NCBI GenBank assembly: GCA_002494645.1
Contig: DACE01000004.1
Span: 1-42,448 of the forward strand
DNA: 42,448 bases
Reading direction: 5' to 3'
Origin: Euryarchaeota archaeon UBA256
GTDB taxonomy: Archaea > Thermoplasmatota > Poseidoniia > Poseidoniales > Poseidoniaceae
Within the stretch, counting starts at the first letter, position 1, and each line of letters begins with the position of its first letter. Of the stretch, positions 8,995 through 17,998 are shown in pieces. The translations under genes and the position numbers were made by a program. The notes below the pieces were generated by a model that saw only the letters and a list, made by a program, of their open reading frames with translations, made no database searches and was not told the origin of the DNA.

Positions 8995-11238
8995 ATGGTC
9001 GCATGGCAGGACGGACATCGCACTGACCCCGCTGCATGTCGCGAACAAGACCAAGGACGGTTCGAAATCACACAACGTGATGGTCGGGCACGACTCGGGC
9101 GGCTTCACACCAAACACGGAATACTGGAAACACCGGCACTTTTGCCAGTGGTCAATCCCAACATCCGTACCATTGAACCTCGTGTTATGTGGGACAGGTA
9201 TGGTATCGGCGCCCTCATCACCAATTCATACATCATTTGGAAACACGAGGACCTGAAGGAAAAAGCAACCAACGACGGCGTGCATTCTCTCCTCGACTAC
9301 CCTGGGATGATCATGACGGATTCGGGGACCTTTCAGTCCTATGTGTACGGAGATGTTGAAGTCGGTGTTGAAGAGATTGTAGCATTCCAACGTGACATTG
9401 GAGTTGACGTTGCCACAATGCTGGATGTGTTTTCACGCCCTGACATGAAGCAAGCAGAGGTTGAACATGCCGTTCGAGAAACTGAGGCTCGTGCTCCTGC
9501 TAGTTTGAAAGCGGCACAAGACACCATGCTCAACGGTCCAATTCAAGGAGGAATCCATCGTTCATTACGCCAGATATCAGCCCAACTCATGGGCCAACAC
9601 GGGTTCTCTGTTCACCCGATTGGAGGAATTGTTCCCGTTATGGAACAACACCGATACAAGGATTATGCGAAAATTATGATGTCTACGCTCCCCTTGCTTC
9701 CACCAAACCGGCCGGTTCACATGTTTGGCTGTGGCCATCCGATGCTCTTCCCAATGTCGATTGCGTTGGGCGCTGACCTCTTTGATTCGGCAGCCTATGC
9801 ACTCTTTGCCCGTGATGGTCGCCTTCTCACGCCGTGGGGTACTGTCCGGATTGCAGAACTCGTCGATTGGCCGATGTTGATGCCATGCGTCGCTCAGCAC
9901 ACCCCCGCTGAGGTTCGCGCCCTCCCTACCCTTGAGCAAGAACAACTTCTCGCCCATTACAACTTGGAAATGACCTTGGCAGAATTGGCTCGATGCAAAC
10001 AAGCCGTTCGAGATGGTAAAATTTGGCAGTTGGCTGAGCAACGAAGCCACCAGCATCCAGCCTTGCGGGAGGCTTTTCTCTGGCTAACAACACCTCCTGC
10101 AATGCAGCGCGGCATGCGACCAGATTTATTCTACACCGACCGCGATGCTGCTCGTGATACTGACGGTGACCAAGGCATGTGGGAGGACGCATGGGATTGG
10201 GTTGTCTGGAGTCAACAAACACCCCGTAGTGGCGGGGTGCTTTGGGGTGGAGATGATACCTTTGTTCGACCTCATATTCAGAAAGCAAGGCGATTGTTAC
10301 ACAACCGCTGGCAACCCATTGAATCACGTCGTAAAGCCATCATCTTCCACGGCATTCGTGGACCCTTCCGTGAACGATTGGCTGAAGTCCTCGTATGGCT
10401 CAAGCATCACTTAAGGGAAGTCCAAGTCCTGATTCTCACCCCTGTCGGCCTCGTTCCGATGTCGCTTGAGGACCTGAATCCTTTCGCCCATATTGACGCT
10501 CCTCCTTGGGTTCTGCAACATCGCCCCGAAGGACTTTGGATTCAACGTGAACTTGAACGCTTAGGGCTTCAAGAATGCACCTTTGCCACGGTCAATGTCG
10601 CAGGAGATGGAATGAAATCACGACTGGAGGAAGCGCTTGAGGTACTTGAATTCAAGAACCTCGACGTCCACGCTACGATTCCACGCGACGACGTTGAAAT
10701 CGCACGCCATCATTTGAGGATTGACCAAGCAGTTGACAAGCAAATGGTGCTGCTGAACACGAGCCGGTCGCAAGCAGAACAGGTGATTGATGGTTGCACC
10801 TTTGTGGTGAACCGTGAGGGTCGAGTCAAGAATGTCAACGGAGCGAAGGGGTTGCATCTTCTCAGTCCCCGCCTGAGAGACGGTGGCGTGTCGCTGACGA
10901 ACCATGGCGCCCAACGCATTCTTGACTTGCGGCAGGACGCTTTACCCACATCTCTTCCCGACACCGTATGGTGGGGAAGCGCCAACAAAGGACCCGCAGT
11001 GGTTGTCGTGAGCGAGGATGCTGAACCCTTCGTTCGCAAGGGGCGCAATGTCTTCCACGGCTTCGTCTTGGCGTGTGACGGATGGCTCGCCCCGGGAGAA
11101 GCCTGTCTCATCACCGATGAAAAAGGCACACTTCTCGGCCATGGACTCGCACAATGCACTGCTACCGAGATGGCCGTATTTACCAAGGGCATCGCTGTAA
11201 AAACCCGTGGCGGGGTTGGAAGTCCGACCGAAGAGTAG
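8995..11238 (+). CDS. tgtA: Archaeosine tRNA-guanine transglycosylase (TgtA) with PUA domain
   Basis: 747-residue enzyme predicted to exchange guanine 15 of archaeal tRNA for preQ0, the first step to archaeosine. The catalytic TIM barrel is about 22-345: FEITQRDGRARLG, base Asp109 in MTDSGTFQ and nucleophile Asp264 in LFDSAAYALFARDGR. A middle region (445-575) with LTPVGLVPMSLEDLNPFAH resembles the DUF5591-type domain of archaeosine synthase and full-length TGTs. A PUA domain fills about 663-737. The usual zinc motif CxCxxC is reduced: only Cys298 remains (LMPCVAQHTP), while the zinc histidine equivalent (His321) is kept. An in-frame stop at 8983-8985 limits the start; ATG 8995 has GAGGG upstream. 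Confidence 0.92.
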   Translation: MVAWQDGHRTDPAACREQDQGRFEITQRDGRARLGRLHTKHGILETPALLPVVNPNIRTIEPRVMWDRYGIGALITNSYIIWKHEDLKEKATNDGVHSLLDYPGMIMTDSGTFQSYVYGDVEVGVEEIVAFQRDIGVDVATMLDVFSRPDMKQAEVEHAVRETEARAPASLKAAQDTMLNGPIQGGIHRSLRQISAQLMGQHGFSVHPIGGIVPVMEQHRYKDYAKIMMSTLPLLPPNRPVHMFGCGHPMLFPMSIALGADLFDSAAYALFARDGRLLTPWGTVRIAELVDWPMLMPCVAQHTPAEVRALPTLEQEQLLAHYNLEMTLAELARCKQAVRDGKIWQLAEQRSHQHPALREAFLWLTTPPAMQRGMRPDLFYTDRDAARDTDGDQGMWEDAWDWVVWSQQTPRSGGVLWGGDDTFVRPHIQKARRLLHNRWQPIESRRKAIIFHGIRGPFRERLAEVLVWLKHHLREVQVLILTPVGLVPMSLEDLNPFAHIDAPPWVLQHRPEGLWIQRELERLGLQECTFATVNVAGDGMKSRLEEALEVLEFKNLDVHATIPRDDVEIARHHLRIDQAVDKQMVLLNTSRSQAEQVIDGCTFVVNREGRVKNVNGAKGLHLLSPRLRDGGVSLTNHGAQRILDLRQDALPTSLPDTVWWGSANKGPAVVVVSEDAEPFVRKGRNVFHGFVLACDGWLAPGEACLITDEKGTLLGHGLAQCTATEMAVFTKGIAVKTRGGVGSPTEE

Positions 11239-11305
11239 CCTCGCTCTTGCTCAGCCGACGAAAGCCTTCATGGGTCGTCGTGCATCACAGACCATCGTGG
11301 TGCCT

Positions 11306-12316
11306 ATGGAGAATGACCTCATCATTCAAACCAAGGCCCTCACCAAGTCCTATGGACCTCACATGGCACTCGAAAATTTGAACCTCAGCATACCTCGCGG
11401 GGCCACTGGATTATTGGGGCAAAACGGGGCAGGGAAGTCAACCTTCCTCAAAACCATACTCGGCTTAATTCAAGCGACGTCGGGAGAGGGGACGGTTTTG
11501 GGATATGACATCAAAACACAAGGTGTGGAGATTCGACAGCGGATTGGCTACATGCCCGAATACGACGCCCTCAACCCCGGTATGGATGCCATTCATCAGG
11601 TGAGATATTCGGGCGAATTACTCGGCATGAACCCGGTGGTAGCCATGAGCCGCGCCCACGAGGCTCTCCAATTCGTTGGTATTGGTGAACAACGCTACCG
11701 TGACATCGGTAGTTTTTCGACCGGAATGAAACAGGCTACGAAATTGGCTTGTGCGATTATTCATGACCCTGACTTAGTGATTGCAGATGAGCCTTCAAAC
11801 GGCTTGGACATGAAAACGAGGGAATTTATGATCTCAACCCTCAACACCATGGTCGACGACGGGAAGCGCTCGGTGTTGATGGCCAGCCACCTCATGGACG
11901 ACGTAGAGCGTGTGTGCGAAAACATCGTTTTGCTGCACAAGGGAACACTTGCTGCTCAAGGTAAAATTGAGGACCTAAAGGCGATTGATAGAGAAATCGA
12001 AATCCATGTGTGGGGTGGGGCGACTCCACTCGAGCAGCGCATGAAGGACAGCGGACTTACCGTTCGACGGGAAGGACGCGTGATGCGAATCGGGCACACG
12101 CAACAGGACACAACACGCCTCATTCTTCAGGCGGCGAGCGAGGTCGGAGCGCAGATACGTCAAATGCATGAATACGAAGCATCGCTTGAAGACCTCTTCC
12201 TCGCCATCATGGACAACCTCGGTTATGCCGTCAAGTCAAGTGAGGACTTGCTGCGAAGTAAAGCCGAATCTCGTCGAGTGGACGCACCTGAATCGTTGGG
12301 AGGGAGTGGAGCGTGA
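11306..12316 (+). CDS. ABC exporter ATPase, first module
   Basis: 337-residue ATP-binding subunit of an ABC-2 type transporter. Walker A is GQNGAGKST (38-46), signature FSTGMKQATKLA, Walker B LVIADEPSNGLD, switch histidine MASH. About 100 residues after the ATPase domain form a C-terminal extension common in ABC-2 export ATPases. The frame is open back to 11207, inside tgtA. I chose ATG 11306 (MENDLIIQTK), where ABC homology begins; ATG 11270 is an alternative. The permease at 12313 starts in a GTGA overlap, so the two form a module. Substrate unknown. Confidence 0.9.
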   Translation: MENDLIIQTKALTKSYGPHMALENLNLSIPRGATGLLGQNGAGKSTFLKTILGLIQATSGEGTVLGYDIKTQGVEIRQRIGYMPEYDALNPGMDAIHQVRYSGELLGMNPVVAMSRAHEALQFVGIGEQRYRDIGSFSTGMKQATKLACAIIHDPDLVIADEPSNGLDMKTREFMISTLNTMVDDGKRSVLMASHLMDDVERVCENIVLLHKGTLAAQGKIEDLKAIDREIEIHVWGGATPLEQRMKDSGLTVRREGRVMRIGHTQQDTTRLILQAASEVGAQIRQMHEYEASLEDLFLAIMDNLGYAVKSSEDLLRSKAESRRVDAPESLGGSGA

Positions 12317-13329
12317 GCGAAGCCGAAGAACTCACTCCTGAGGCACCCGTCACTGGAAAAGGCCGAATGGACGTGGCGTGGGGCGCTAACACGGGTGATG
12401 AGCCCGACGCATCAACAAACGTTGCTTCAACTGCAAAAAGTGGAGAAATTTTCGAACAGGAATACACCCAATGGAACGGGACATTGAATCCCAGATGGAT
12501 GCGGAATTGGGCCATCCTTCGTCACCATTTATTGGGGATTTTCAAGAAAGGGCACAGGCCATGGTCCATGCCGACGAGGATTTTCATTTTGATCGCATTC
12601 TTGGCTTCGCTGGGCGATGCCGCCATGACCTTGCTTGCGAGTTTGATTGGAAGTGCAGAAGTCCATTCCTGGTTCGGTGTCAATCGAGACAACCTTTACG
12701 GTCACGTTCTCGGTTTTTTCCCACGCAATGTCCTATGGTACCCGATTGTAGCAGCACTCTTGGTGGGTGGCGTCATCTCTGAAGACCGTCACCACGGAAC
12801 CTCTGCCTTGTACTTTTCAAGACCAGTGTCCCGATTTGATTATATTGGCATGAAATATTTATCCGTCGTTCTGATTCAATCCTTCGTGGTTTTATTGACC
12901 TACTTCATCTATTTCCTTGCTGAAATTTTAGCCTTTGGACGCGGTTGGTCGTGGATGCTTGATGTCTTTCCAATGTTCCTCGCGGGGCTCATTGCCGGTA
13001 TGATTCTCATCGTCACCTACACCAGCCTGGGACTCAGCCTCTCAAGCGTCTCTCGGGGGCGCTTTTTCCCGGGAATCGGTCTGCTCGCCATCGTTTTTGG
13101 AACCAAAACACTTGCCAGCATCGTCAAGAATTTATTTGAACGAGAAATCCTTTATCTTCTCTCCCCTTACGATTGTGTTGCCCATGTTGGCCAAGCCATC
13201 ATTGGAACTCAGCCCACCTATGACCAGTATCCGTGGACCTATTCCCTCGTCTCGCTTGTGGCGATGAACGCCGCAGCCCTCTACATTTTAGCAACACGAG
13301 TCTCTTCGATGGAGGTGACCCGTGAATGA
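12313..13329 (+). CDS. ABC-2 type permease, first module
   Basis: 338-residue integral membrane protein. A soluble acidic N-terminal stretch (1-75) precedes about six membrane segments starting near residue 88, including VLWYPIVAALLVGGVISEDR with the conserved glutamate-rich turn of ABC-2 permeases and HHGTSALYFSRPVSRFDY. The family exports polysaccharides, lipids, peptides or drugs. GTG start overlaps the upstream ATPase stop by 4 bp, and the next ATPase starts in a 4-bp ATGA overlap at the 3' end, so translation is coupled through the cluster. Confidence 0.85.
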   Translation: MSEAEELTPEAPVTGKGRMDVAWGANTGDEPDASTNVASTAKSGEIFEQEYTQWNGTLNPRWMRNWAILRHHLLGIFKKGHRPWSMPTRIFILIAFLASLGDAAMTLLASLIGSAEVHSWFGVNRDNLYGHVLGFFPRNVLWYPIVAALLVGGVISEDRHHGTSALYFSRPVSRFDYIGMKYLSVVLIQSFVVLLTYFIYFLAEILAFGRGWSWMLDVFPMFLAGLIAGMILIVTYTSLGLSLSSVSRGRFFPGIGLLAIVFGTKTLASIVKNLFEREILYLLSPYDCVAHVGQAIIGTQPTYDQYPWTYSLVSLVAMNAAALYILATRVSSMEVTRE

Positions 13330-14315
13330 TGCCTGACCTGACTCAGCAAGGTGCTTCGAACGTGCAAGCACCACCCTCCAACCCGCAAGTACCCGTCGTG
13401 TACTTCCAAAGCGTCTCCAAAACCTACGGACGAATTCATGCTTTGAGCAACATCACCCTCGGATTGTCTGGAGGAGTGACTGGCATCTTAGGAATGAACG
13501 GGGCAGGTAAATCCACGCTCTTCAACCTCCTCATGGGTAAATTGCGCCCTTCGTCCGGTGAGGTCAAACTCTTCGGCATCAATCCATGGAAAAACACAGC
13601 GCCTTATGCCCGGGTCGGTTTCGTTCCAGAACATGAAAAAATGCACGATTGGATGACGGCCCTTGACTTTGTGAGCACCTTTGCTCGTCTGCACGGGATG
13701 ACTCGTGATGAAGCCCATGATGAAGCGATGAGAGTCTTGGATTTCGTCGGACTGAGTGAAGTGGCCAACAAAGAAATCGGCCGTTTTTCAAAGGGCATGC
13801 GTCAGCGGACAAAAATTGCTCACGCTTTGGTCAACGACCCTGAGTTGATTATCCTCGACGAACCCTTGCAGGGTTGCGACCCCTTGGCTCGTACCACCAT
13901 CATGAACGTCATACGTGAGCTAGGCAGAACGGGACGAACCGTCCTTGTCAGCAGCCATATTTTGAGTGAAATAGAGCGGATTACGGAGCAAATTATCATT
14001 CTTCATCACGGCAAGTTAGTGGCCTTGGGCAATCTTCATGCTATCCGTGAACGACTCGATCAAATTCCACACACCATTCGCTTGGTTGGCACGGATGCTC
14101 GTGCACTTGCCAAGGACATTCTCGGACATCCTGCCGTATATGGTTTGAGTTTTCCGAATGATAATGAATTACTGATTCAAACTTACCACTTCGGAGAATT
14201 GCATTCAGAACTTCCCGGCCTCATTGTAAACAACGGTCACAACGTTTCCGAAATTGACAACCCAGATGATGATTTAGAATCCCTCTTGAACTATCTTACT
14301 GGAGGGAGTTCATGA
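13326..14315 (+). CDS. ABC exporter ATPase, second module
   Basis: 329-residue ATP-binding subunit with GMNGAGKST (Walker A), FSKGMRQRTKIA (signature), LIILDEPLQGCDP (Walker B, with Cys instead of the usual Leu after Gly) and VSSH (switch). A C-terminal domain of about 90 residues follows. It pairs with the permease at 14312 through a 4-bp overlap. The first 25 residues are a Gln/Pro/Asn-rich tail not part of the ABC fold; a second ATG three bases downstream (13329) is equally possible as start. Confidence 0.9.
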   Translation: MMPDLTQQGASNVQAPPSNPQVPVVYFQSVSKTYGRIHALSNITLGLSGGVTGILGMNGAGKSTLFNLLMGKLRPSSGEVKLFGINPWKNTAPYARVGFVPEHEKMHDWMTALDFVSTFARLHGMTRDEAHDEAMRVLDFVGLSEVANKEIGRFSKGMRQRTKIAHALVNDPELIILDEPLQGCDPLARTTIMNVIRELGRTGRTVLVSSHILSEIERITEQIIILHHGKLVALGNLHAIRERLDQIPHTIRLVGTDARALAKDILGHPAVYGLSFPNDNELLIQTYHFGELHSELPGLIVNNGHNVSEIDNPDDDLESLLNYLTGGSS

Positions 14316-15616
14316 GTCGGGATTCCACCTCCTTCAGCCTTTGGAAAGGCGTGGATAGAAAGGCAATGGCCGTGGCTGAATTTACGCTAAAGCAGCAACG
14401 CAAACGGCTCTCTACATGGGTCGTCTTAGGCGTAGGATTTGCAGCCATGGCAATCTTGACCATGTTCTACATTGACGGCATGGTTCGTGATTATGAAGCG
14501 ATTGATAACGATAGAGATTCCATCGATGTTGACGGCGATGGTTATCCCAACGGACAAGAATTGGTCTACGGCACCGACATCTACAACGAAAATTCACATC
14601 CTGGCCTCCTCAACCCTCCAGTCGAACCAGATGACCCCAGCCTATGGGTCAATGAGGACCCCATTGATTGGGACGCCTTGGTGGCGGGCAGTCACGGATA
14701 TGACGACGATGGCGATTGTCGCACCGATGCTCGGACGGCCTCTCAAAAAGACTCGAATAACAACGGCATACCCTGTGATGTGCGCATGGTCAATGCCCTT
14801 TACGGAGGGGGCATGGCAATTGAAGGAGATGTCAATGTTGACGAAGACCCTGACGATGAGGCATATGCAAGAGAAGCCATTCACCGAGCATCCGTTTTGG
14901 CCTTGGGGAAATTCGGATTTGTCTTTTTGATCGGTATTTTTGTTCCGTTGTTCATGGCCACCGGGCTGATTCGTAACGAAATGACCTCTGGAACCATGCA
15001 TTTTATTCTGGCTAAACCAATTGCTCGTACGGAAGTCTTCCTCTACCGGATGCTTGGATTCCTCGCCCTTGCTTGGCCATATGTCACCCTTCTCATTCTC
15101 CTCGAGGTCATCGTGTTCGGACTGGCGGGCCCAAGTGAGGGCTTCTTCCGTCTGCAGGACCTTGGTGTTTGGTTATCCATTTGGTTGGCATCCCTATTGG
15201 CGATCCTCGTCTATGGGATGTTGTTTTGTTTGCTGGGAGTGATGTGGAAGCACGGTATCATTCTCGCCCTTCCCTTTGCTGCATGGGAACTGGGCATGAT
15301 CCTCACAACCCTCGGCGCCCCTGATGCCTCAATTCTCAGATTTTCCGTCATTGGTTGGGCGATGAACATCGTTGATGCAGGAGCGGCACTCACCTGGACA
15401 GACACACCATTGCTCATCGAGATTGGCATGTGGTTTGAGAACTCAAGCGGAGAATCTCTCGAAGGGGCAGGAGCCTTGCAGATTTTTGCATCTTCACCCG
15501 GCCTTGGACTCGGGGCGCTTGCTACCATCGTTGTTTCCGTCATCGTTCTGCTCTTCCAAGCAGCTTCATGTTGGTTCCTTGGCGGTGTCTTGTTCAAATC
15601 CAAAGAAATTGAGTGA
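14312..15616 (+). CDS. ABC-2 permease with a calcium-binding-like extracytoplasmic loop
   Basis: 434-residue permease. The first membrane segment (36-55) is followed by an unusually long acidic loop (56-195) before the next segments (about 200-220 onward). The loop contains DVDGDGYPNGQEL (72-84), a classic DxDxDG EF-hand / thrombospondin type 3 style calcium loop, then YDDDGDCRTDA and SNNNGIPCDV with Cys136 and Cys155 placed to form a disulfide. RNEMTSGTMHFILAKPIART is the ABC-2 signature region. It is the last transporter gene of the four-gene cluster; the loop should face outside and may sense or bind calcium or a partner. Substrate unknown. Confidence 0.85.
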   Translation: MSRDSTSFSLWKGVDRKAMAVAEFTLKQQRKRLSTWVVLGVGFAAMAILTMFYIDGMVRDYEAIDNDRDSIDVDGDGYPNGQELVYGTDIYNENSHPGLLNPPVEPDDPSLWVNEDPIDWDALVAGSHGYDDDGDCRTDARTASQKDSNNNGIPCDVRMVNALYGGGMAIEGDVNVDEDPDDEAYAREAIHRASVLALGKFGFVFLIGIFVPLFMATGLIRNEMTSGTMHFILAKPIARTEVFLYRMLGFLALAWPYVTLLILLEVIVFGLAGPSEGFFRLQDLGVWLSIWLASLLAILVYGMLFCLLGVMWKHGIILALPFAAWELGMILTTLGAPDASILRFSVIGWAMNIVDAGAALTWTDTPLLIEIGMWFENSSGESLEGAGALQIFASSPGLGLGALATIVVSVIVLLFQAASCWFLGGVLFKSKEIE

Positions 15617-15625
15617 GGTGATTTC

Positions 15626-16831
15626 ATGCCACAACGAAGCACACCTCCAGCCTTTGAGGGCGATTTTTCAACAATGTGGAAACTCGCCATTCGTCCGCCA
15701 CTTTGGCACATGACATGGGATTGGTGGTGGTGGCTGGTCATGCTTGATGATGACGATGACCGCCCATGGGGTCAACAACTCATGGTCTTGTGGTCAACCA
15801 AAGATAACGATCGTGTGGAAGTGAACGGAACACCATGGCTTCCACGTGGGCGGCCAGGTGTTGATGATGACAATGGCATGATTCTCGACGGCATGGTGTG
15901 CGCATGGTGGTTTGACGGAGCAACAATGCACGAACCTTACATCAAGCGGAAGAGCAACATGGTCGTCATGGACGACCTTCATCCACATTGGCCAAACAAA
16001 GGAGCGGGAAAGGGCGGAGGAGCCGTTACTCCCTTGCTTGACGATGACCTTTCGATGGGCTTGGCCAGTGACCTGTCACATTTCTGGCTCAACCTTCAGG
16101 GGGATGAAAAGGCAGTAAAGGCTGGAGCACCCCAACGCATGCAACTTGAATTGACTCCGTGGAACCCCGCTATGTCCATTGCTCGCCCCTCCAATGCAAC
16201 CTACGCTGCAAACATGGGCTATGATATTCTGCGCGTTCATGGAACAAAGGTCAAAGGACGCATTGATGACAAAGAGGTAACTGGAACTGCTTACTTCCAA
16301 AAGGTCTGCGTTCAAGCACCTTCGCCACCTTGGTATTGGGGCGTGCTTCATTTCGAGGATGGCACCTATATGGATTGGTTTCTGCCGCACCTCTCACCAA
16401 CCATGACCGCTCGGGACCCTCGCCCGTGGAAACGGAGAGATATCCAGCATATTGCGCTTTCACAGGGAGGGCTCTTTCATGATGCGAAGCATCAACGAAC
16501 GGAACGATTCGCTCGTGTCACGGTGACCAAAGAAACCTCATCACGCTGCGAGGGGAAACACGGGCAAACTCCCGGAGCACCCCTTCCAAGATTTAGCGTA
16601 CACATGTGGAACGGGAGAACGAGCATCAAACTGGTCGTGGAAGCCGTTGACCGTGCCCATTGGCACTTCGACCAACCCACCCGTGGAGGGCTCTGGTCTC
16701 ACCTCACCTACAACGAATATCCCCTTGAGGTCGTTCAACTCGAGATCAAAGACGAACATGGTCTAAGAACGCGGTCAGATTATGGTTGGGCACGAGGTAA
16801 TGCCGAACACGCTTGGGGCATACTCCATTGA
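15626..16831 (+). CDS. Trp-rich protein, possibly AttH/CrtC-like lipocalin fold
   Basis: 401-residue protein I do not firmly recognise. It is rich in Trp and Asp, with WDWWWW near residue 30, DDDDDRPWG, and ends GNAEHAWGILH. The motif CAWWFDGATMHEP and the terminal histidine-tryptophan pattern recall the CrtC/AttH family (carotenoid hydratase and related double-lipocalin proteins), but this is a weak resemblance. No signal peptide or membrane segment is evident. ATG 15626 has a strong site (GAGGTGATTTCATG), and it starts 9 bp after the ABC permease, so it probably belongs to the same operon. Confidence 0.7.
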   Translation: MPQRSTPPAFEGDFSTMWKLAIRPPLWHMTWDWWWWLVMLDDDDDRPWGQQLMVLWSTKDNDRVEVNGTPWLPRGRPGVDDDNGMILDGMVCAWWFDGATMHEPYIKRKSNMVVMDDLHPHWPNKGAGKGGGAVTPLLDDDLSMGLASDLSHFWLNLQGDEKAVKAGAPQRMQLELTPWNPAMSIARPSNATYAANMGYDILRVHGTKVKGRIDDKEVTGTAYFQKVCVQAPSPPWYWGVLHFEDGTYMDWFLPHLSPTMTARDPRPWKRRDIQHIALSQGGLFHDAKHQRTERFARVTVTKETSSRCEGKHGQTPGAPLPRFSVHMWNGRTSIKLVVEAVDRAHWHFDQPTRGGLWSHLTYNEYPLEVVQLEIKDEHGLRTRSDYGWARGNAEHAWGILH

Positions 16832-16898
16832 AAATATGCCCAAAAACGGGGCAAGTTATTTGATTCACATCACCCACCACCCACCAAGAGGCCTTGTA

Positions 16899-17927
16899 AT
16901 GTCGGAAGAAAACCAAGAAACGGAAGTCAAAGAAACCTTGCCAGAAGAATCTGTTCAAGCGTCTCAAACCGAGTCGCTCAAGAAGAAATACCGCTTGATC
17001 ACGGGTGAAAGTGTCTTACCGAACGGAGAAGCAAAGCCCAGTACCTTGGCCTTCATCGGTATGTATATACTCGGCCTGATTGTTTTTGGCGTGCATTTCC
17101 TCTTCGGGAACGGCGTCAATGCCTCCGATGATGCATCGATGCCCTTGAGAATTGTCAGCAGCCTCATCGCTCTTACCGGTAGCGAGTCGGTCCCTATCGG
17201 CTTCGTACTCGTGATGGGATTCATTACATGGGCCAATCGCATGATGAATGTATCAACATCTGGCCGTTGGGTCACCATCGCTCTTTTGGTCATCACATTC
17301 ATGCCCGTTCTCATTCAGATCGACGATATGGTGAGTTACATTATGAGCGCTTTCAGTGATGGAGAAGTGGGGGACTTCATTCCCTTTGGCTATGATTACA
17401 TCATCTTTGGCGCCATATTCACCCTGCTCTTTTGGGGTGCCACGTGGAAGTATCAACGCAGTTTCTCATACGCAGTGACAACCAACGCTGTCATTTTCCA
17501 ACACAGTTTCTTGCTTTCAAGGTCGCATCGAAGGATTCTCTTTGACCGCATCTCTGAGGTCATGGTTGAACGTACACCCATGGGTACCATGCTCGGCTAT
17601 GCTACGGTCACGATCATGACCGATTCAGGCGTCGGCTTGGTCGATGAGACTGTGGGGGTTAACGCAGGCGGAAACATGCCCGGTACATCTGATAAATCGG
17701 AAGATTCTACCGCAACCAAAGTCCGCAAGGGCTTCCTTCGTTCCTTCTTTGCATTCCTGTCCTATCAGCGAACCTCACGTCGTGTTGACCCCGACCCAAA
17801 GCACTGCTTTTACAAAATTAGGAAGTGGGGAAGCACCAAGCTTTTGTTGAATGAAATGCATAAAAAACACTCCTCGTCCAACCTGCTTGAAGACCTCAAA
17901 GAAGCCATCTCTTCTGACGAGAAGTGA
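16899..17927 (+). CDS. Membrane protein with bacterial PH-like (bPH2/DUF304) domain
   Basis: 342-residue protein. An acidic cytoplasmic N-terminus (1-45) is followed by membrane segments near 50-70, 98-112, 124-142 and 166-184. A DUF304/bPH2-like domain then runs about 185-250: YAVTTNAVIFQHSFLLSRSH, ILFDRISEVMVERTPMG, YATVTIMTDSG. A basic C-terminal tail follows. bPH2 domains usually sit on membranes and are of unclear function. The frame is open back to 16782 inside the previous gene; I chose ATG 16899 (MSEENQETEV) because AAGAGG lies 7 nt upstream. A weak TATA-like GTTATTT lies at 16855-16861. Confidence 0.8.
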   Translation: MSEENQETEVKETLPEESVQASQTESLKKKYRLITGESVLPNGEAKPSTLAFIGMYILGLIVFGVHFLFGNGVNASDDASMPLRIVSSLIALTGSESVPIGFVLVMGFITWANRMMNVSTSGRWVTIALLVITFMPVLIQIDDMVSYIMSAFSDGEVGDFIPFGYDYIIFGAIFTLLFWGATWKYQRSFSYAVTTNAVIFQHSFLLSRSHRRILFDRISEVMVERTPMGTMLGYATVTIMTDSGVGLVDETVGVNAGGNMPGTSDKSEDSTATKVRKGFLRSFFAFLSYQRTSRRVDPDPKHCFYKIRKWGSTKLLLNEMHKKHSSSNLLEDLKEAISSDEK

Positions 17928-17998
17928 TTACTCGGGGAAAAATGCCTGTGGGAGGCTTGAAAAGCCCCATCCACCACGCCGTATTGGAGATGCATATC

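Noticed and set aside
8995..11238. Possible frameshift or TgtA-ArcS gene fusion
   Set aside because: The frame is continuous and full-length archaeal TGTs also carry additional domains and PUA, so a true fusion event cannot be claimed from this sequence alone.
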